Source: JAZRZI01 sp045601325 (GTDB lineage: Bacteria > Bacillota_I > Bacilli_A > RFN20 > CAG-826). From it: a stretch of 32,933 bases of DNA. Shown piece after piece: positions 16,563-25,317 of this stretch. The position numbers were made by a program, and so were the translations under genes. The DNA is taken from positions 1 through 32,933 of the forward strand of contig JAZRZI010000012.1 in assembly GCA_045601325.1 (NCBI GenBank), given 5' to 3'. Within the stretch, counting starts at the first letter, position 1. Each line of letters starts with the position of its first letter. The notes under the pieces are model-generated. The model had not been told where the DNA came from, made no database searches, and saw only the letters and a program-made list of their open reading frames with translations.

Positions 16563-18764
16563 ATGATTAAGATATTTGAAGACCATATTAGATTAGAAAC
16601 ACCTAATACTTCTTTAGTGTTAAGTATTAAGTCTTTTGATGATGCTGCTACCCCATATAACAAAGGAAGATATTATTTAGCTTTATTTTATTACGGTGAT
16701 AAAGCTAGTGAACCAACATATTCTTTAACTGGTAAAAAGATTAACTATTCTGGCTCATGCAATAACTATTCATATGACACGAATATGACAAACACCTTTG
16801 GTGATTGCAATGCAGTTAGAGGATGTTTGTTAGTCAAAAATGTTGATAAAACATATGTTAATAGATTCTTCTATGAAGAAGCTTATGTCATTGAAAATGA
16901 AGTTGATAATCATTTGCCACATTCTCGTGATGTATTAGAAACTTTAGTAATCGTTGAAGAAGATAAAGAAGCAGAGTTAGTGTTAAAGACTTATTATTCT
17001 ATCTTTTCTGATAGTGACGTTATCGCAGTGAAGAAAGAACTTATTAATAATAATGATGAAAGCGTTTCTATTAATAACATTGCTTCTTTACAAATATCCT
17101 TATTTACAAAGGAAGTAGAAGTATTTACTTATGATGGTTCTTGGATTGAAGAAAGAACTAGACATAGCGTTAAACTTAATAGTGGTGTCTTTGTTAATGA
17201 ATCAGTATTATTTACATCATCACATAAACACAACCCGTTTATTCAAGTTAAAGATAACACAAATAATAGAGTGTATTCATTTAACCTTGTATGGTCAGGC
17301 AATCATAGAGAGTCTATAGATATTGATTCCATCACAAAGGTTGCAACTATCCAAGTTGGACTCAATTCTTATACTTTTGATTACTGTCTTAAAGGACATC
17401 AATCATTTATCACTCCAGAAGCTATTATGTCAGTAGCGGCTTCTTTAGAAGAAAGTTCATCTATTAATAGAGTTTTCTCTTTAAATCACATTGTTGATAA
17501 GAAGTGGCATAAAGCTAGACCAATCTTATTCAATTCCTGGGAAGGTAATGCTTTTAATATTAGCGATGATACATTATTCAAAATGGCAGATGTTTGTAAC
17601 GATGTTGGTGTTGAATTATTCGTCATTGATGATGGCTGGTTCGGCCATAGAATTAATGATTATTCCTCTCTAGGCGATTGGTGGGTTGATAAGTCTAGAT
17701 TCCCTAATGGATTTGGTCACACTGCGGAAGTCATTAAATCTAAAGGTCTTAAATTTGGTTTCTGGATTGAACCTGAAATGATTTGTATCGATTCAGAAAC
17801 ATATAGAAATCATCCTGAATTTGCGTGCATGTCTTCTATTAGACAACCTTTGGAAAGAAGACATCAATTGATGATTGATATGTCTAATCCTGAAGTGGTT
17901 GATTATTTGTTTCATCATCTTTCTAAAGTTATCGAAGAAACTAAACCTAGTTATATCAAATGGGATTTCAATAGAAATATGGCGGATGCATATTCAGTTA
18001 CATCATCCTCTGGTGAATTCTCATATAAATACACTGTGGGTAGCTACGAATTGATGAAAAGACTAGTAGAGAAATATCCTGATATCTTATTTGAAGGATG
18101 TTCTTCCGGTGGTGGTAGATTTGATTTAGGCATCGCGTATTATATGCCTCAAAGCTGGGGTAGCGATAACTCTAATGCATATTGTAGAACCAAAATATCC
18201 TGTGGTTCTTTCGCTGGATATCATCAATCCATTTTTGGCGCGCATGTATCTAGAGATGGCTACGCTTATGATGATGGCAAACGTTATTCTTCTTTAGAAG
18301 ATAGGTTCAACCTTCAATGTATCGGTGGCTTTGGTTATGAATTTGATGTCACAAAAAGAACAACGGAAGAACTCTCTATCATGAAGGAACAAATCAAATT
18401 CTATAAAGAGTATAGAGATATTATTCAATTTGGTAATTTAGTAACTGTTGATAATATATTTGATAACGAAGATTACCTTTCTTATCAAATTAGTAAGGAT
18501 AACACTATTATCTATGTTGCTATAAATCCTAAACCAGGTATTAAAAGCAAAGCTTGGAAACTTGTTAATCTAGATAGAAATAGCGTTTATAAAGTCTCAT
18601 CAAGAAAACACTTAGATGGTAATAACATTGAACTAAGCAAAGATACTTATACCGGTGAAGAGTTAATGAATGAAGGTATTAAGTTACCAGCGTTAGATTC
18701 TAAGGCTGATACATCTGAATACGATGGCATCTTTACTAGATTATTAGTGATTGAAAAACTCTAA
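16563..18764 (+). CDS. Alpha-galactosidase, GH36
   Basis: A 733-residue glycoside hydrolase that removes alpha-linked galactose from raffinose-type sugars, galactomannan side chains or host glycans. An N-terminal beta-sandwich precedes the TIM barrel, which starts near WEGNAFNI. Diagnostic motifs are FVIDDGWFG, GFWIEPEM, KWDFNR with the nucleophile D468, and SWGSDNSNA with the acid/base D535. The length is typical of family GH36. There is no signal peptide, so it is cytoplasmic and hydrolyses imported oligosaccharides; no sugar transporter is seen beside it. It is translated with the oxidoreductase upstream, 2 bases away, and the operon is closed by a terminator at 18785-18804. Confidence 0.93.
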   Translation: MIKIFEDHIRLETPNTSLVLSIKSFDDAATPYNKGRYYLALFYYGDKASEPTYSLTGKKINYSGSCNNYSYDTNMTNTFGDCNAVRGCLLVKNVDKTYVNRFFYEEAYVIENEVDNHLPHSRDVLETLVIVEEDKEAELVLKTYYSIFSDSDVIAVKKELINNNDESVSINNIASLQISLFTKEVEVFTYDGSWIEERTRHSVKLNSGVFVNESVLFTSSHKHNPFIQVKDNTNNRVYSFNLVWSGNHRESIDIDSITKVATIQVGLNSYTFDYCLKGHQSFITPEAIMSVAASLEESSSINRVFSLNHIVDKKWHKARPILFNSWEGNAFNISDDTLFKMADVCNDVGVELFVIDDGWFGHRINDYSSLGDWWVDKSRFPNGFGHTAEVIKSKGLKFGFWIEPEMICIDSETYRNHPEFACMSSIRQPLERRHQLMIDMSNPEVVDYLFHHLSKVIEETKPSYIKWDFNRNMADAYSVTSSSGEFSYKYTVGSYELMKRLVEKYPDILFEGCSSGGGRFDLGIAYYMPQSWGSDNSNAYCRTKISCGSFAGYHQSIFGAHVSRDGYAYDDGKRYSSLEDRFNLQCIGGFGYEFDVTKRTTEELSIMKEQIKFYKEYRDIIQFGNLVTVDNIFDNEDYLSYQISKDNTIIYVAINPKPGIKSKAWKLVNLDRNSVYKVSSRKHLDGNNIELSKDTYTGEELMNEGIKLPALDSKADTSEYDGIFTRLLVIEKL

Positions 18765-18784
18765 AATATATCAAATCTGAAATT

Positions 18785-18804
18785 GCACGGTTATCGTGCT
18801 TTTT
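18785..18804 (+). terminator. Rho-independent terminator
   Basis: GCACG and CGTGC pair around the loop GTTAT, followed by TTTTT and more T-rich sequence. It lies 20 bases after the alpha-galactosidase stop. Confidence 0.7.
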
Positions 18805-18860
18805 CTTTATGTGTGTGTAAAAAATAAATGATAATGTCGATATTTGAAATATAGAAATAA

Positions 18861-18866
18861 TATAAT
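18861..18866 (+). promoter_or_regulatory. -10 box of the acetyltransferase gene
   Basis: A perfect TATAAT ends exactly 10 bases before the ATG at 18877. No convincing -35 box is visible. The spacing implies a start of transcription at or just before the ATG. Confidence 0.5.
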
Positions 18867-18876
18867 AGTTGTAGGT

Positions 18877-19368
18877 ATGAATATTAGACATGCTTCCATT
18901 TCTGATTTAGATATGATGCTTTCTATACTTTCTCACGCTAGAGAGTTTATGAAAGCTAATGGTAATCCTGACCAATGGGGTGACACTTGGCCTAGCGAAG
19001 AAATCATTAGACAAGATATAGAAAAAGGTAATGCTTATGTAGTAGTGGAAGACAATAAGATTATCGCTACATTTGCACTAATCTTTGGAGTGGATCCTAC
19101 ATATCTAGAAATTAGAGATGGTAGTTGGATTAGTGATAAACCATACATGACTATCCATAGATTAGCGTCATCGATGGAATATAAAGGTGTATTTACATTC
19201 ATCATAGATGATTTAAAGAAATATAACACAAATATTAGAATAGACACTCATAAAGACAATATTCCGATGATTAGACAAATAGAAAAGAATGGCTTTATTT
19301 ATTGTGGCGTTATTTCCCCAATTGAAGGTGGCAAAAGAGTGGCCTACGAAAAAATATCTATTAATTAA
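18877..19368 (+). CDS. GNAT-family N-acetyltransferase
   Basis: A 163-residue cytoplasmic acetyltransferase. It opens with the GNAT pattern IRHASISDLDMMLSIL, continues with the beta-strand block AYVVVEDNKIIATFAL, then a core ending in IRIDTHKDNIPMIRQIEKNGF, which is the typical late GNAT helix and strand. It fits a family of small-molecule or protein acetyltransferases with unknown acceptors. I chose the ATG at 18877 because a TATAAT box sits 10 bases upstream, inside the longer frame that would use a TTG at 18844. No ribosome site is visible at either start, so the message may be leaderless. Confidence 0.8.
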   Translation: MNIRHASISDLDMMLSILSHAREFMKANGNPDQWGDTWPSEEIIRQDIEKGNAYVVVEDNKIIATFALIFGVDPTYLEIRDGSWISDKPYMTIHRLASSMEYKGVFTFIIDDLKKYNTNIRIDTHKDNIPMIRQIEKNGFIYCGVISPIEGGKRVAYEKISIN

Positions 19369-19515
19369 AAAGTAATAATTAACTTATTTTTTGGCTCATA
19401 TACAGTTAATACGGCACACTTTGGCTATTAGATAGACATATACTGTTGTGGAACCCTCTATCAAATTAATCTTTTTTCGTGTGTTTTACAAAATAATATT
19501 TTTTTGTTTTTTTCC

Positions 19516-19544
19516 TTAACAAATACGCGTGTAAAGCATACAAT
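19516..19544 (+). promoter_or_regulatory. Promoter of the repeat-protein pair
   Basis: TTAACA (19516-19521), a 17-bp spacer and TACAAT (19539-19544). The leader of about 28 bases contains the AAGGGG ribosome site before the ATG at 19579. Confidence 0.65.
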
Positions 19545-19578
19545 AAACATAAAATTTTATTTATAAGGGGCTAAAAAT

Positions 19579-22140
19579 ATGAATAAAAAGAAAAAAATAC
19601 TAGTTACCGCATTATCAATATTAACCGGAGGAGTTGTTTTATCAACACAGGCAATTTCAAAAAGCTATTTAGCTAATGGTGAAAAGTGTTCCCACGCAAA
19701 TGGCAATCACTATTCCGAATATGCTGCTACATATGATCATAGTGGTATTAAAGAATATTGGGTTTGTTGCGATTGTCATGAACATTATTTAATCGAACCA
19801 TCGTCCGGAAACTGGAACAATCTTGATGGAGTTGAAAACACAACCATCGATGAAGAAGACGATAGATATATCGTTCAATTAGAGCACAAATACTCAACTG
19901 AGTGGTCTTACGATGATACTTCTCATTGGCACGAATGTTTAGATGAAGGCTATAGTACTTTAACGCAAGATTTTGGAGATCATATCGATGAAGATGGTGA
20001 TTTAATATGTGATGTATGCGAATACGAAATTGAAGGTATTAAGATTTCTCTTTCACATCCATTAACGATGATTGGTACTGGTGAAAAGATGAAAATTACC
20101 GCTAATGTTGTTAAAAGTAACGGTTACACTGGTTCTGTTTCTTGGAAACTTAGTTCCACAACATATTTTTCTATCACCGACAACAAAGATGGCACTGCAA
20201 CTATCTCTGCTAAAGCAAGCACATCTACAACTACAAGAACTGTTACTGTTACGTGTACTTCTAAAGAAGATACTTCTATATCTGCTACTACAACAGTTCA
20301 ATGTTCAACATATGGCTCCGCAAAGATTAAAGCTGTTGACGATTTTGTAGGAAAAGATAATAGACTTCCATATTTTACTATAAGCAATAATTATGTACTC
20401 TCAGCTGATGGCACATATGTATATTCATACACATCTACTGCATCTGTATACGATGTTGCATTAGCGGCCTTTGAAAATAACGGAACATATGAAAAGAGAG
20501 TTGAAGGAACTAAAACATACTTTACAAAAGACGCTATTGGCGATGATGGATTCGATGTTGAATACTGTGTTTATAAAGACGGCGGTAAAGTTTATGTTGA
20601 ATGCCGTAGAATCGATGATGTTAGAACATCGTTCCCAGTAGATTTAGTTACTGCTGCAATTAATGGCAAATCAACTTCTGCTATTATTGAACCAACTGGT
20701 GTTGATAAATACACATATTCCACAAAAGGTGGATTAACAATCAATGCTTTTGGCGATTATGAAACATTTATTTCTCAATTAAATAATGCAAATTATTATG
20801 TCCTTGAGGATGATTATTACTATGGTACATTTAAGTGTGTATCACCAGAAAGAACACTACAAATCACTATTGAAGATTGTGGTGATTATTACACAATTAA
20901 GTACTCTACATTAAAAGTTCCAACTGGAACTGATTGGTCTAATAGTGATAAAGCTATTATGAATGCTTTCTGTGGAGAAGTTTTACCATATGTTAATGCT
21001 GACTTTGGTGCTTGGTATGACTATTCTACTAGTTACGGATATATCACAACTTCTTCATTGAGGGTTGATGCATATTTTGAAGCTATTAAAGTGTTCGATG
21101 CAGATGGATCATTCGTTGGCACTACACAAGGAACAACTCACATTTACACAAAAGCTAATGGCGAATATTCAAAAATTGTTGTTACAATCACAACAGATGG
21201 CTACATTAAAGTTACTTTGGAATTATTAGAAGTTACTGAATGGAAAGCTAGCGAAATCGCTCTTGCTTTAGGCGACGATGCTTTTGATACATTGATTCCT
21301 GCTAGTGGCACAGCTTATACATATAAATTCGATAATAACAATCACAAGGTAACAATTGGTGTCTCTGGACAAGATTATCAAAATTATATTTCTTCTCTTG
21401 TTAATGCGAATTACACTTTAAAATCTGAAGGTTACTACGATAGTACTTATGTTTCCCCAACAGGAACATTAACTGTTGTTATTACTCCAGACTATTATGA
21501 AGATACAATCTTTACAATTAGCGTAACAGCTTCTTTGCCTGAGAATGTGTCACGTAGTTTCCCAACTGATAAAGTTAAAGCTGAACTTAAACTTAGCACA
21601 TCTGATAGCATACCTACATGCACAGGTACATTATTTACTTTCACTGATACTGGTGATTTCAAATGCGATGTTTTAGTTAGCGGTGCTTCTAAAACTGATT
21701 ACATAGAATTATTGGTGACATCTGGATTTGAATTAAATGCTTCTAGCCAATATGTCCTTCAAAATTTAGTTATAGGTCTTGCTGATGGCCAAAATGGTGA
21801 TTTCATCATCTCCTTTAGTTTAGTTTCTAATCCTCAAGTCGTATATGAATGGAGCGATGAAGCAAAATCTCTTATTTCCGAATCGCTCAGTTGGTATGGA
21901 TTCACATTTACAACAATTCCTCATCCAACAACATTCACCAGCATCGACGTCGATACATATAATTGGAAGATTAAAGTTTATGGTGGCAATCTATCTGAAT
22001 ACTTACAACAACTAGTGGATTTTGGATTCACAATTGATGATTCTTCTTTTGAAAGTACTGGATATTACTTTTTCTGTGAAGGATATAGTGGTCTTCCTAT
22101 TAAAGATTGTGGTTCATATCTCTTAATCGATCTTTATTAA
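19579..22140 (+). CDS. Secreted protein with Cys/His module, Ig-like domain and six tandem repeats
   Basis: An 853-residue exported protein of unknown function. A signal peptide (about 1-30) is followed by a Cys/His module (C37, H39, then YWVCCDCHEH at 60-69) related to those of the proteins at 2217 and 6732. HWHEC (116-120) and CDVCEYE (144-150) add further Cys/His pairs. A Big_2-like Ig domain spans about 154-243. The rest is six units of about 100 residues, starting near 246, 351, 452, 554, 659 and 757. Each unit from the second on opens with W or F and D/P-rich residues, contains a Y-x-x-x-L segment and ends in a beta strand. The same unit recurs in the next gene. AAGGGG precedes the ATG. 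No anchor is seen. Confidence 0.75.
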   Translation: MNKKKKILVTALSILTGGVVLSTQAISKSYLANGEKCSHANGNHYSEYAATYDHSGIKEYWVCCDCHEHYLIEPSSGNWNNLDGVENTTIDEEDDRYIVQLEHKYSTEWSYDDTSHWHECLDEGYSTLTQDFGDHIDEDGDLICDVCEYEIEGIKISLSHPLTMIGTGEKMKITANVVKSNGYTGSVSWKLSSTTYFSITDNKDGTATISAKASTSTTTRTVTVTCTSKEDTSISATTTVQCSTYGSAKIKAVDDFVGKDNRLPYFTISNNYVLSADGTYVYSYTSTASVYDVALAAFENNGTYEKRVEGTKTYFTKDAIGDDGFDVEYCVYKDGGKVYVECRRIDDVRTSFPVDLVTAAINGKSTSAIIEPTGVDKYTYSTKGGLTINAFGDYETFISQLNNANYYVLEDDYYYGTFKCVSPERTLQITIEDCGDYYTIKYSTLKVPTGTDWSNSDKAIMNAFCGEVLPYVNADFGAWYDYSTSYGYITTSSLRVDAYFEAIKVFDADGSFVGTTQGTTHIYTKANGEYSKIVVTITTDGYIKVTLELLEVTEWKASEIALALGDDAFDTLIPASGTAYTYKFDNNNHKVTIGVSGQDYQNYISSLVNANYTLKSEGYYDSTYVSPTGTLTVVITPDYYEDTIFTISVTASLPENVSRSFPTDKVKAELKLSTSDSIPTCTGTLFTFTDTGDFKCDVLVSGASKTDYIELLVTSGFELNASSQYVLQNLVIGLADGQNGDFIISFSLVSNPQVVYEWSDEAKSLISESLSWYGFTFTTIPHPTTFTSIDVDTYNWKIKVYGGNLSEYLQQLVDFGFTIDDSSFESTGYYFFCEGYSGLPIKDCGSYLLIDLY

Positions 22141-22148
22141 TTACTAAT

Positions 22149-23969
22149 ATGAAAAAAACAAAAGTTTTAATTCCTTTATTCGTTTTTGGTTTGTCTATTT
22201 CTTCGTGCACGAAAAGTGGACATTTTGACAAAGATAATAATCATTATTGTGATGAATGTGGAGAAAAACTATCTGAGTGCATCGATAACAATATAGATGG
22301 AACTTGTGATATTTGCGGCAATTCATGGAGTGATGAGACAAAGATGTTGTTTGTTGAACATCTTGGAGAAGTTCTTCCTTATTTTGAAACCAGCACTGAT
22401 TTTGAATTTACAAAATACGAATACTTAGAATCCACAGTTAATGGCGACGCACGCGAAGTTATTAAAAATTGTTTTCTTTCCACTGATAAATTCATATGTG
22501 AAGAAACTAACTATTTGGGTTCCCCAGCTTTGCTATTTTACAAACCTTGTAATAATGATGAGCTTCATTCAATAAGAGCTTATGTTATCTATAATGAGAA
22601 TATCGATATTACATATGTCGATGTAGATTTGATTGCAAGCGAATTACATAGTTTTCCTATTAACACAGTTAATGCTTATTTAGATAACAAACCTTTGTGT
22701 GATGTTATTGTTCCTGACGATGGGACAATATTTACTTATGAGGAAGACGAATATTGTTGTTCTGTAAGTTATAACGGTGACGGTGCAAAATATTTGCAAA
22801 AATTGATTGATGCAAACTATATCGTAGATACGTCAATGATGGAATATTATGCATATAGTTATACTTTTAGAGCGTTATCAGTAGACCGTTCATTAGCGGT
22901 AGAGATAGGTATATCGCTTTTAGATAACACTAATGCGAAAACAACTTTAAAGTTTTCTTCTCCTGATATCCCTAATGAAACTAGCTGGCCTAGTGATATA
23001 CAAGAATTAATGGTCGATTTGTTTAGCGAGACATTGCCTTTCACTAATGCGGGTTTTGTTTTTGATTACAACGAAAACTACGAATCATCAAAGTATCACA
23101 ACTATATGTCAGGTTATTCCTACAATATTGATGCATTTGCGTACATTGTAAAAGCTTTCATATCTAGAGATGATTATTCTTCTAAATATACTGAAGATGG
23201 CAATTTCTATACGTTTACAAAGGATTGTGCGACATATCAAATTGTTGCATCTATCAGCGTATACGAAAGCAAAACCACAATTTATGCAGAAAGAAAGTTG
23301 CCTGTGACAACATCTTGGCCAGGAGAGAAGATTACTAATTATTTTGATATTGAAATAGATGACAATATTCCGGTGTGTGAAGGAAGTTTGTTTTCCATAT
23401 ATTATGAAAACGCACATCCAAACATTATCATCATAACTGTTTCTGGCTCAAAACTACAATTGAGTACTTACATTCAAGCGTTGAAAGATAATGACTATAC
23501 TGTGACTAGCGACCCTATTAGTGATTACGCTGCTACAGCGCCTAATAAGACAATTGTTATGTACATCAATGACTATACCAATTCGATTGATAGAGATCCG
23601 TTTTTTACTATTGAAATTCAAGCGCATGAAAAACCTTCTGTCGGTGCAATTTTCCCACTAGATGAAATCAATATAGAATTAGGCCACACAACTTATGAAG
23701 GGCCAATACCTTCAGGTGAATCATTTACAACTTCTTATCCTTATGAAAAAGGTAGTGGAGCTTGCGATGTGATGGTGAGTATCACTGGTGGAAATAGAGA
23801 AGAATTTATTTCTAACCTTGTTGAAGCTGGATATATTGTTGATAGCGCATATTCCACGAAAGATTACACGGCGTATGTATTTGAAGAAGATCATATCGTT
23901 GTTTACGTTTATTTAGAAGGAGACAATAGCAATTTCATAATTGAATTTGGATTATATTTCACATTCTAG
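22149..23969 (+). CDS. Lipoprotein built from the same ~100-residue repeat
   Basis: A 606-residue predicted lipoprotein (lipobox SISSC, Cys 20). Two Cys pairs follow, YCDECG (33-38) and CDICG (53-57), as in short zinc-ribbon-like spacers of gut Firmicute surface proteins. Then come five units homologous to the repeats of the preceding protein, opening with WSDETK, SFPINTVNAYL, SWPSDIQEL, SWPGEKITNYF and IFPLDEINIEL. I chose the ATG at 22149 because it starts a lipoprotein signal; a longer frame begins inside the upstream gene at 22107. The ATG lies 8 bases after the upstream stop with no visible ribosome site, so translation may be coupled. The pair probably arose by gene duplication, one product secreted and one membrane-tethered. 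Function unknown. Confidence 0.75.
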   Translation: MKKTKVLIPLFVFGLSISSCTKSGHFDKDNNHYCDECGEKLSECIDNNIDGTCDICGNSWSDETKMLFVEHLGEVLPYFETSTDFEFTKYEYLESTVNGDAREVIKNCFLSTDKFICEETNYLGSPALLFYKPCNNDELHSIRAYVIYNENIDITYVDVDLIASELHSFPINTVNAYLDNKPLCDVIVPDDGTIFTYEEDEYCCSVSYNGDGAKYLQKLIDANYIVDTSMMEYYAYSYTFRALSVDRSLAVEIGISLLDNTNAKTTLKFSSPDIPNETSWPSDIQELMVDLFSETLPFTNAGFVFDYNENYESSKYHNYMSGYSYNIDAFAYIVKAFISRDDYSSKYTEDGNFYTFTKDCATYQIVASISVYESKTTIYAERKLPVTTSWPGEKITNYFDIEIDDNIPVCEGSLFSIYYENAHPNIIIITVSGSKLQLSTYIQALKDNDYTVTSDPISDYAATAPNKTIVMYINDYTNSIDRDPFFTIEIQAHEKPSVGAIFPLDEINIELGHTTYEGPIPSGESFTTSYPYEKGSGACDVMVSITGGNREEFISNLVEAGYIVDSAYSTKDYTAYVFEEDHIVVYVYLEGDNSNFIIEFGLYFTF

Positions 23970-24135
23970 CTTTATATAAAATAGACTATTTAAGACACGA
24001 AATATAAATTAACTAAGAAGATATCCTTGCTTGAATAAACATTGCTCGTAGGCACATATATAAGCGCAATACCAGCTTTTTAATTGCAAATTTTAGGTTA
24101 AAAATTCTTTTTGACTTACATTTTAGAATTATATT

Positions 24136-24144
24136 TGCGATAAT
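24136..24144 (+). promoter_or_regulatory. Extended -10 promoter of the CarD-like gene
   Basis: TG-C-GATAAT matches the extended -10 form. The only -35 candidate at 17-bp spacing is TTACAT (24116-24121), which is weak. The leader carries the AAGGGGG ribosome site. Confidence 0.5.
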
Positions 24145-24171
24145 TATATTAATCATAAGGGGGACATAGGC

Positions 24172-24651
24172 ATGGAGTTTAAGGTTAATGATATGGTTAT
24201 TCACTGCAGAGAAGGACTTTCTCAAATTCTTTCTGAAACAGTTATGAATGACACTGAATTTTTCCTTTTAAAAGTCTCCAGAAGTTCTGACCAAACAATT
24301 TATGTTCCTAAAAATAACGCGAATAACATTATCCGTCCAATTATGAGTGTGGACGCTGCTGATTTGTTGCTTAAAAATTTAAAATTTATCGATAAAGAAT
24401 TTAACCCAAACACAAAGCAAAGAAGAGATGCTTATAAGAAAAGATTATCTTCTGGTGATGTCCTTGATATTGCGTACTTATATCGTCAATATTCCTTGTA
24501 TCTCGATAATCCTGAGGATATCAAATTAGGACCAGCTGACTTTGAGATGTTAGAATATGCAACTAACTTCTTGTTAGATGAATTATCTCTCACCTATGGA
24601 GTGAATAGAGATTCAATCAATGAATTCGTAAAAGAAAAAATAGAAAAATAA
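24172..24651 (+). CDS. CarD/CdnL-type RNA polymerase-binding regulator
   Basis: A 159-residue cytoplasmic protein. The N-terminal part (about 1-58) matches the CarD/TRCF RNA-polymerase-interacting domain, with FKVNDMVIHCREGLSQI standing for the usual DxVVYPxHGVG, and then IYVPKNN. The C-terminal part is helical (LSSGDVLDIAYLYRQY and the final NEFVKEKIEK), as in CdnL. Proteins of this kind bind the RNA polymerase beta subunit and stabilise open promoter complexes. The gene stands alone with its own extended -10 promoter and ends at a bidirectional terminator. AAGGGGG lies 9 bases before the ATG. Confidence 0.8.
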   Translation: MEFKVNDMVIHCREGLSQILSETVMNDTEFFLLKVSRSSDQTIYVPKNNANNIIRPIMSVDAADLLLKNLKFIDKEFNPNTKQRRDAYKKRLSSGDVLDIAYLYRQYSLYLDNPEDIKLGPADFEMLEYATNFLLDELSLTYGVNRDSINEFVKEKIEK

Positions 24652-24654
24652 AAT

Positions 24655-24676
24655 GCAGAGTTATACTCTGCTTTTT
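24655..24676. terminator. Bidirectional rho-independent terminator
   Basis: GCAGAG (24655-24660) and CTCTGC (24666-24671) pair around TTATA. TTTTT follows on the plus strand, and ATTTTATTTTT follows on the minus strand. It serves both the CarD-like gene and the convergent HAD gene, whose stop codon lies in the loop. Confidence 0.85.
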
Positions 24677-25317
24677 AATTCGTTATATAATTCATCCATC
24701 GTATCAACGATAACTCTACTTTTAGTCATAGATAATAGTTCATCTTTTGTGCGATAGCCATAACTAACAAGAATATAATCTAGGTTTGAGCTAATCGCGG
24801 TTTCTTCATCCACGTTTGTGTCACCCACATATATGGTTTCTTCTTTTGAATAGCCCAATGTGCTTATTATTTTATCTATCATATCTGGATAAGGTTTTTT
24901 TCTAAGTGGTGGTTGATCCCCTTGAATAATATCAAATATGTTATCAAACATTTTTCTTATCATTTTGTTAGCAATGTCGTTAACTTTATTCGTGCAGACC
25001 GCTAGTTTGTAGCCATCCTTTTTAAGTTTTAAACATACATCTTTTATGCCTATATAAGGTTTGGTTAAATCTTCACTGTGCTTAGAGTAATATTCAATGA
25101 ACGTATTTAACGTATCTTTGTATAAAGGATTAGATTCGCCCTGCGATATGCATCTTGCAATTAGTTTCTGCACTCCATTCCCTATAGAAATACGTGTATG
25201 TTCCTTGCTAACAACAGGAAAACCATGATTAATCAATGCGTAATTTACAGCATTTTTTAAGTCATCAAGAGTGTCTATTAAGGTGCCATCTAAATCAAAT
25301 ATGATGAGTTTTTTCAT
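24661..25317 (-). CDS. HAD-superfamily hydrolase, phosphoglycolate phosphatase-like
   Basis: A 218-residue cytoplasmic phosphatase with all HAD motifs: motif I DLDGTLIDT (nucleophile D8, acid D10), motif II AVCTNK, motif III around KKPYPDM, and motif IV YVGDTNVDEETA. A helical cap (about 15-80) places it with the Gph/PgmB-type subfamily C1. Such enzymes clear phosphoglycolate, sugar phosphates or pyrophosphate; the substrate here cannot be fixed. Its ATG overlaps the TGA of the upstream sirtuin gene by 4 bases (ATGA), so the two are translationally coupled and probably act together or are at least co-expressed. Confidence 0.85.
   Translation of the reverse strand: MKKLIIFDLDGTLIDTLDDLKNAVNYALINHGFPVVSKEHTRISIGNGVQKLIARCISQGESNPLYKDTLNTFIEYYSKHSEDLTKPYIGIKDVCLKLKKDGYKLAVCTNKVNDIANKMIRKMFDNIFDIIQGDQPPLRKKPYPDMIDKIISTLGYSKEETIYVGDTNVDEETAISSNLDYILVSYGYRTKDELLSMTKSRVIVDTMDELYNELKSRV

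Noticed and set aside
19372..19578. Possible small gene or RNA between the acetyltransferase and the repeat protein
   Set aside because: Apart from the promoter at 19516-19544 there is no open frame or stable stem.
23109..23417. 102-codon minus-strand frame opposite the repeat lipoprotein
   Set aside because: It lies wholly inside a well-supported gene, has no ribosome site, and encodes a Cys/Ile/Arg-rich sequence typical of an antisense shadow.
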